Assembly (NCBI GenBank): GCA_002118135.1 | Contig: BDIU01000010.1 | Coordinates: 1-64,000 of the forward strand | DNA length: 64,000 bases | Direction: 5' to 3' | Source: Trebouxia sp. TZW2008 | Taxonomy: Eukaryota; Chlorophyta; Trebouxiophyceae; Trebouxiales; Trebouxiaceae | Translations under genes and position numbers: made by a program | In this document: positions 58,501 to 64,000 of the stretch, piece by piece | Numbering within the stretch: the stretch's first letter is position 1 | Layout of the letters: each line of letters starts with the position of its first letter | Notes under the pieces: generated by a model | What the model was told of the DNA's origin: nothing | What the model saw: the letters and a program-made list of their open reading frames with translations, nothing else | Database searches by the model: none

Positions 58501-61500
58501 CCGGCCTCTTGGGGCTCGCCCGGATCCTTTCCCCAGCTGACAGAACTCTTTCTGGACAAGATACCTGTCACTGGGAGTCTGCCAGTCAACTGCGTCTTTC
58601 CTCAGCTGACTGATCTGACGATTACCAACCTGCCATTGACCGGAAGCCTGCCACACACATGGGCCAAACCGCGTTCCCTTTGCTTGAGAGCTTGTATATG
58701 GGTGCTGACTCGTTTCGCTTCATGCTCACGGGCACTCTGCCTGCCAATTGGGGCAGCGCTGGGGCTTTCCCGCAACTGCAACGCTTGCAACTGTGGAACT
58801 GCAGCATCACTGGTAAAGCAAGCAAATGATGCTGGCACTTGTGAGCTTGTGCTGTTGATAGGGTTGAAGTATTGACCCTCGATAAGCTAAAATTGGTGTG
58901 ATAGCTAAGCCTGGTAAGCATTTGAGTCAGCTGTGACCACATGAGTCATCAAATGCACCAGAAATCCTCTGATAAGAGGCTTTCAAGTCCATGACTAAAG
59001 TTCGGTAACAGGCTAGTAAGGGAATGTGTCAACCTGACTATCACTGGGGTTTCCAGCACCCACCGTACTGAACCAACCAGCAATTGCTTCGTCTAGATTT
59101 GATAAGCGCAGCATTGGTGTGGATGCAGCATTGTGCTGATTCAATCCCTGGCATGCGTTGATTCGGCAATAGGCTCAATATGCTGCTCAACATTCAGCGA
59201 ATTTGCATTATGCCTTCAAGGCTCACAAGAAGAGGATGGCTTGGCAAAAACAGCTTTGCTGCAAGTGTGCTCCACTCATGCCATGTTTGACTAGATTCCC
59301 CTGCACACAAAACTGTCTGATGAGTGAGTCACATGCCACAAGTGTTTGTTTTGGCCTTGCATCAGGAGGATGTGTGTCTTTTCTCTGTTGATGGACCCCT
59401 GGTCCTTTGTCCTCCCCCATCCAAACCTGTAGGGAAGTCTAGCACATCATGTGGCTTCTCCTTGAATTGATGCCGAGAGTTGCAGGGGGTTTCTTGTTCC
59501 TGGTCATTGATTGAACTTTCATCATTGCTTCTATGTTTTGCTCCCCTGCAGGCTCACTGCCTCCTTCCTGGTCATCACCCGGCGCTTTCCCTCAGCTTGT
59601 TCATTTGTCGCTGACTGACATGGCTTTGACTGGAAGCCTACCGCCCAGCTGGGCCCCTGACTTGACTTCTTCTGCCTCAGGTGATGCGTGCTACATCTGC
59701 CACGAAAGCATCACATGCATTCCTGTCGGCTCCCTGTTCTGTCACACACAATGTACAGCTACATGGACAACTTCTTTTAAGTTGTGCAGTTGCAGTCTTG
59801 AACAAGCAAAAAGGTGAGCTGCCTGAAGGGCCTAGTGTCATAGTTCAAAAGATTGTGCAAGGCAGCACAACAGTCGGGTACAGTACAATACACAGCTGCA
59901 TTTTATCAAGCTGCTTTGTTTTGCCATATGTACACCATGTATATGGTTGTCATACTGAATGCTATGAACAACATAACAATCTGACGTAGTGGGTGGGCAT
60001 TCAGGCTCAACAGTCATGCAAGATGGAGCAAATAGCAGCTTCCCATCAAGCCTGCAAGATCTTCTCATTATGAACACCTTCGTTACTGGTAAGACCTTTG
60101 CTATGGCAACATCTTGGTCATCCCTTGCAGTATGGGCACAAGCATGGCCATGATACATACTCATGTAGTTCTAGCAGATTCATTGCAATGCAGCTTGATG
60201 TGCTGACTTGTCCTGACGTGACAGTGCGTGTGGTAGGTTGAATCAGATATGCAAGTGAGGCTGTTAAGTGCGTTGGAGACACAAGCTAGCTTTTAAACCT
60301 ATGCAGCCTGAATTTGGTATGATGAGACGCTTGCCAGGTACTAGTTCCTGCCTGGTCATGGTTTAGACCTGTCAATGAATCCTTTGCGCTTCTATTGGCG
60401 CAGCGGCCTGACCATGGCGCGTCGAGTTGATATACATGTTATACAAGTTGGCAATGATAATGTGTGCACATTTTAGGCGACAGCTACATTGTGTTGACAT
60501 TACTCCGCCTCTTGTCTGGGCCTATGCTGTGCATAGGCAGCTTGTTTGCTGACAACACAAGAATTCCTGCCACAACTGCTTCAGGCTGTGACTGTGTCAT
60601 ATGCATATCTGAGCAGTGTGCAAATGCTATGCCAGCAAAAGTCTCTTTGAAATGCAGGCACGTTGCCGTCATCTTGGGGCAACGGAGCTTTCTCAGCTCT
60701 AAGCTTTCTGTACCTAGTCAGTAATGCTCTAACTGGCCCCCTTCCTGATGCTTGGAGCAAAGCAGATGCTTTTCCAGAGCTGTTTGGTCTGGAGCTGGAC
60801 TACAATCGACTGACAGGGACCTTACCAGAGGACTGGGCAGCTACAGGTGTCTTTTCCAGGCTTCAAGTTCTCTCAGTGGCCTATAACAAAATCAGTGGCA
60901 GCATTCCTGACAGCTGGGGGTCGTCAGCTGCGTTTCCGTCTCTTCAAGCGCTAGGTCTCGGCGGTACCAAGCTGCAAGGCGGTCTGCCGGCCTTCGACAA
61001 CATCAACCTGCAGTTCCTGTACCTTGCGCGCAACAGCCTGAACGGAAGCCTAGATGCTTTCTGGTCTAGTTCGGCTCCGCTCCAGCTTGTCGAGCTTTCC
61101 GAGAACTCCCTCAGCGGGAGTTTGCCAGAAGTTGGCAGCGCACTCAGTCAGCTTATCTTTTTGAATTTGAACCTCAATCAACTGCATGGGTCCCTGCCCC
61201 TGACTTGGCTCCAAGCAGACAGCCTCATGTCACACGTGACAGTGCTCAATGTAGGCAACCTGTGGAAAGCCTCTGTTAGATCATCTGTGTGGCGAAAGCA
61301 GCTGTGCCTGCAGTCAAAATTGTATGATGCGGATGTCACGGGGCAGAGCCAAGCCCTACTGCTGCAGCAGCAAGGCTATTTGCAAAGCGTGCAGGGAAGT
61401 CTGCCCAAAAACGCTACACAGTATCGCCTGAACCCTGACAATGGGTTTGGTCTAAGCATGCAAGCGTCCTTTGTGTTAGCTGCTTTAGACTACAACCAGC

Positions 61501-62522
61501 TGGCGTCAGTCAGTGCAATCTGTGCAAACAGCGGGGCACACAACATCTTGCTCATTGCATGGCTGGTCTTTGGAGTATGCTGTGCGTTGGCGATTGCTAT
61601 GTACATCTTGGGTAGCTACTGTTTCACCACCACACACAGCAATAAACATGCAGTCAGGCTCAGAACAGGACTTCTGGCATGGCTGTTGCCTCTTTACAAA
61701 GTTGCATCAGTGCTGCGGGAAGCATTTTGGGGGCTGGCAATGCTTGCCTTCTATTACTATGACCTGGTGTCAAACATCATCGTCCTCAAGCATGTATGGG
61801 GAAAATGGCCCGGCAACATTCTTGCAGCAGTCTTCTTCTTTCATTTCGCTTTTGTAGGCGCAGTAGTTGCTTATCAGGGACTGCGTCACAGGGCAATTGC
61901 CAAGCATGCTTCAATTAGCAGAAACTTTGACATTGTGACAGCCGTGTTGGCTGTTGTTGCAAGCCCATTCATGATTCCAGCCATTCTTTTCCTGGACACT
62001 CTGATTTTTGTCAGGCAGGTGTTTCTGTGCGCAATGCACATTGTACAGTGGCCCACACTCAAGTGGTTATGTCCAGTGTACATGAGCATGTTTGGACAAT
62101 ACCAGTGTGTACGTGCTGACAATCCCCTGGGCCTCAATTGGCTTGACCTAGAAGAGTATGAGGGCACACACAATTTGATTGCAGCTTTGTTTCAGAGTCT
62201 CCCCACAGCTGTGCTCAACTCTATCTTGTTGGCTTTAGGCAACAAACCCAGTCATGGGGAGTTTTTATCCAATCAGCTGTTTATAGTTGCGTTTGTTGCT
62301 TCAGCGCTGGCCATGTGGCGGAGTCTAGCAATGATACTGTGGAAAGCATACAGCACCACAGAGCCAGCTATCCAGTCTGCATGCAGTGTTGCTTTCGGTG
62401 GCACATTGGCACCAGATCAAGTCAAGACAACACATGGCAATAGTAGTGTTGCATGCTTGGTTGACAGATATCAGTCATCAGGCTTGCAGACATTGGGTGC
62501 TCCTGGCACTGGGACAGCGTAA
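55520..62522 (+). CDS. Secreted/membrane LRR protein with polytopic C-terminus, frameshifted
   Basis: Nine exons: 55520-56096, 56393-56719, 56880-57182, 57323-57481, 57977-58216, 58493-58812, 59552-59680, 60005-60088, 60658-62522. The start MRDRRIVHRLLLLTVSVGNL is a good signal peptide. Leucine-rich repeats follow, of the form GTLPxxWGxxxAFPxLxxLxL (for example GTLPAEWGQRNAFSQLTYLR). Almost all internal introns split the G codon before T/S-LP in phase 1, so each exon carries whole repeats. Exon 56880-57182 inserts a cysteine-rich segment (KHACFSCCHANCCHERIEDV). The last exon ends the LRRs and adds about six hydrophobic helices from 61540 on (NILLIAWLVFGVCCALAIAM, AVFFFHFAFVGAVVAY, LIAALFQSLPTAVLNSILLA). 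Exon 58493-58812 is one base short at about 58669-58671, where HTWAKP must shift to AFPLLESL; the exon phases also require one extra base. About 1334 residues if corrected. The overall layout suggests a cell-surface protein. Confidence 0.85.
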
Positions 62523-62850
62523 ACCCAGCTTCTCATAGCACTGAGGTACATGTATAGCTTATGGTTGGTCTTTGAGACGGTGGCTGTAGCTTTGTCATTG
62601 TGTCATGACCAGTCACTATAGTTAGTATTGGTACCATAGCATGTGTACGTCAGTGCTAGCCTTATGACGTTGTCATTCTTGAAATATGTTGTGCTTTGAT
62701 CACAAATTGACACCGTACAAGTCCAAATATCAGACATGGCATTGCTATGATGATATTCGCATGACATGATTACATTGAAATTCACTGATTGAGCAAGCAC
62801 TGATTGAATCAGCAACAACCTGCACAGCGGTTTGCATCTCCGCTCACGCG
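62523..62850. other. LRR gene 3' flank
   Basis: No coding region I can support. Confidence 0.4.
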
Positions 62851-64000
62851 TTTTGTTTGCAAAGCTGTGAAGGGTAGGCTGTCGCAACACCTTGAGGCTA
62901 TGGGCTTGGCGAAAATGTGAGAGCATGCCACCTTCATGCTGTGTCATGCACAGGTCATCAGACAGGCAGGCGGATTCTGAAATGACCTTCACGTACGAAA
63001 ACTCTCACCCACGGCACAACAGCTGCAAGCACGTTGACCCGAGCAGCACATCAAGAGCGCACACGCACCGTGCATCCCAGCTCTTGCAGCTTTTCACTGC
63101 TCGTCAGCTGTTCAATCAAAGGTCGCGTGATTGTTGTGATTCCAAGCGTGCTGTCAAGTTGGAGCTTTGCATCAGTATTGACTGGGAGCTCTTCAGGGTT
63201 GACCAAAGACTGTTCACTTAGCACCTGCAACAAGTTCGTTTGTTACAACATGAGTCAACACTGCAGAGTCTACATCAAGCCTGATGCGGTTCCTGGTCAC
63301 GCCTACCAGGTAGGCAACTCGGTCAAAGTGACATCAGTGCTTCAAGTCAACAGTCGTGACATCGGTTTCGCAAAGCTTTGCCGCTGGCTGTACTTGACTT
63401 TCTGGGTGACCACTCCCTGAAGTTTTCCTTGCATTTGTGTACTGCTGCGCTTAATCGCTTCGACTCAGACGTGGCTGCCCGCCCTGCTTTGCATCGGATA
63501 CAACTCTTGTCCATCTGGCGTGCCCAAGGGCCTGCTGCTGAAAGACCATCAGAATTTGCAATAAATACTGTCCGCAAGCTCTGAGCGTATTTGTGGCACA
63601 CTCACCTGCTTCTTGACCTTTCTGCAGACTCCTTTGACATCAACTGCTGAACACAGCAAGGCAGCATACTTTGAAGCCGCTGTGGACCAGGTAAGGCATA
63701 CTTACTCTTGTGCTGCAGCTCCCAGTTGCAATGTCACACACTAAGAGGATCTGCAAATCTTCTGACCTTGTCTCAGAGTGCCTACAGCCACTCACACTGA
63801 TGATGTCCTACAGGATTTCAGTCCTCTGGCTGAGAGTTACAAAGAGTGGAGCACTCAGCAGCACGAGAGGGACTCTGACCTTGTGGAACCTCTGGAGGGG
63901 CTGTGCGCCCTGAGCCAGGAGAATATGTACACAAGGTGGCAGATGGACGACAGGCCAGCCACAGTGTACACAAGTCAAGCCCATTCAAAGATCAAGAGCG
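62850..64000. repeat. Right arm of the long-range inverted duplication
   Basis: Reverse-complement counterpart of about 2536-3710. It starts with the block shared with 3500-3710 (for example GTTTGCAAAGCTGTGAAGGG against its left-hand counterpart) and runs to the last base of the window. Confidence 0.85.
63250..64000 (+). CDS. Paralogue of the left-end coiled-coil gene, 3' end outside window
   Basis: Family unknown. Exons 63250-63309 (MSQHCRVYIKPDAVPGHAYQ), 63628-63690 (TPLTSTAEHSKAAYFEAAVD) and 63814-63999 (DFSPLAESYKEWSTQQHERD ... ARPATVYTSQ-like end, SKIKS) have exactly the lengths (60, 63, 186 nt), phases and splice-site contexts of the left gene's first three exons. The final base, g at 64000, would be the first base of the next donor. 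Conservation of reading frame across both copies argues that both were coding for some time. The first exon is the least certain. Confidence 0.6.

Noticed and set aside
62603..62992. Minus-strand frame containing MTQHEGGMLSHFRQ
   Set aside because: It is the dispersed repeat block shared with 3500-3710. The left copy differs by frame-breaking changes, so coding is not supported.
63347..63601. Minus-strand frame DKSCIRCKAGRAATSESKRL as a gene
   Set aside because: A similar frame exists in the left arm, but no start, splice partner or family match could be found; kept only as part of the inverted repeat.
1..64000. tRNA, rRNA, CRISPR arrays, bacterial operons
   Set aside because: No cloverleaf, rRNA core words or regularly spaced direct repeats of CRISPR type were seen. 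The tandem repeats present vary in unit length and include exon sequence.

Overview
The window is nuclear DNA of a eukaryote, most likely a chlorophyte green alga and perhaps a trebouxiophyte; the genus cannot be resolved from the sequence. The evidence is intron-dense genes with GT...GCAG introns, a plant-type HEN1 (dsRBD, FKBP-like and methyltransferase parts), a TDY-loop (plant group D) MAP kinase, a PPR-SMR protein, a starch-binding/sucrose-phosphatase-like fusion, LRR exons of the LPxxWGxxxAFPxLxxL type, a flagellar nexin-dynein subunit (DRC2) and a relic of a green-algal non-LTR retrotransposon. I saw no rRNA, tRNA or CRISPR array.

Layout, left to right. 0-3.3 kb (-): a partial gene of unknown function with coiled-coil character; its first exons recur in inverted orientation at the right end (63.25-64 kb, +). 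3.5-4.2 kb: dispersed repeat plus retrotransposon relic. 4.66-15.9 kb (-): HEN1, stretched by repeat-filled introns. 17.2-17.9 kb (-): ribosomal protein eS19, divergent from DRC2 (18.3-22.9 kb, +). 23.6-25.1 kb (-): SET-domain methyltransferase. 26.3-29.2 kb (-): cyclin-like gene (partial model). 31.0-36.9 kb (-): PPR-SMR protein. 38.4-40.4 kb (+): plastid-targeted starch-binding/SPP-like phosphatase. 42.1-45.6 kb (+): MAP kinase. 46.3-50.5 kb (-): TFIIB/cyclin-fold protein ending in a chromodomain, divergent from an RS-KH-J-domain protein (50.8-54.9 kb, +). 55.5-62.5 kb (+): secreted/membrane LRR protein with a polytopic C-terminus and one apparent frameshift.

The genes are functionally unrelated housekeeping, RNA-processing, signalling and flagellar genes; no operon-like system is present. 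The most unusual signal is architectural. At least six genes carry partial 'ghost' copies of their own exon ends in the adjacent introns or 3' flank. The copies are tandem duplications, and many keep a splice site or the stop codon. Copies upstream of an exon keep the acceptor side; copies downstream keep the donor or stop side. Several have in-frame stops. Three unusual domain fusions (TFIIB-like + chromodomain, RS/Prp5-like + KH + J, starch-binding + SPP) are the best candidates for undescribed proteins.

Exon boundaries were derived by hand from frame continuity and GT/AG sites. Where the exon sum is an intact frame I say so.
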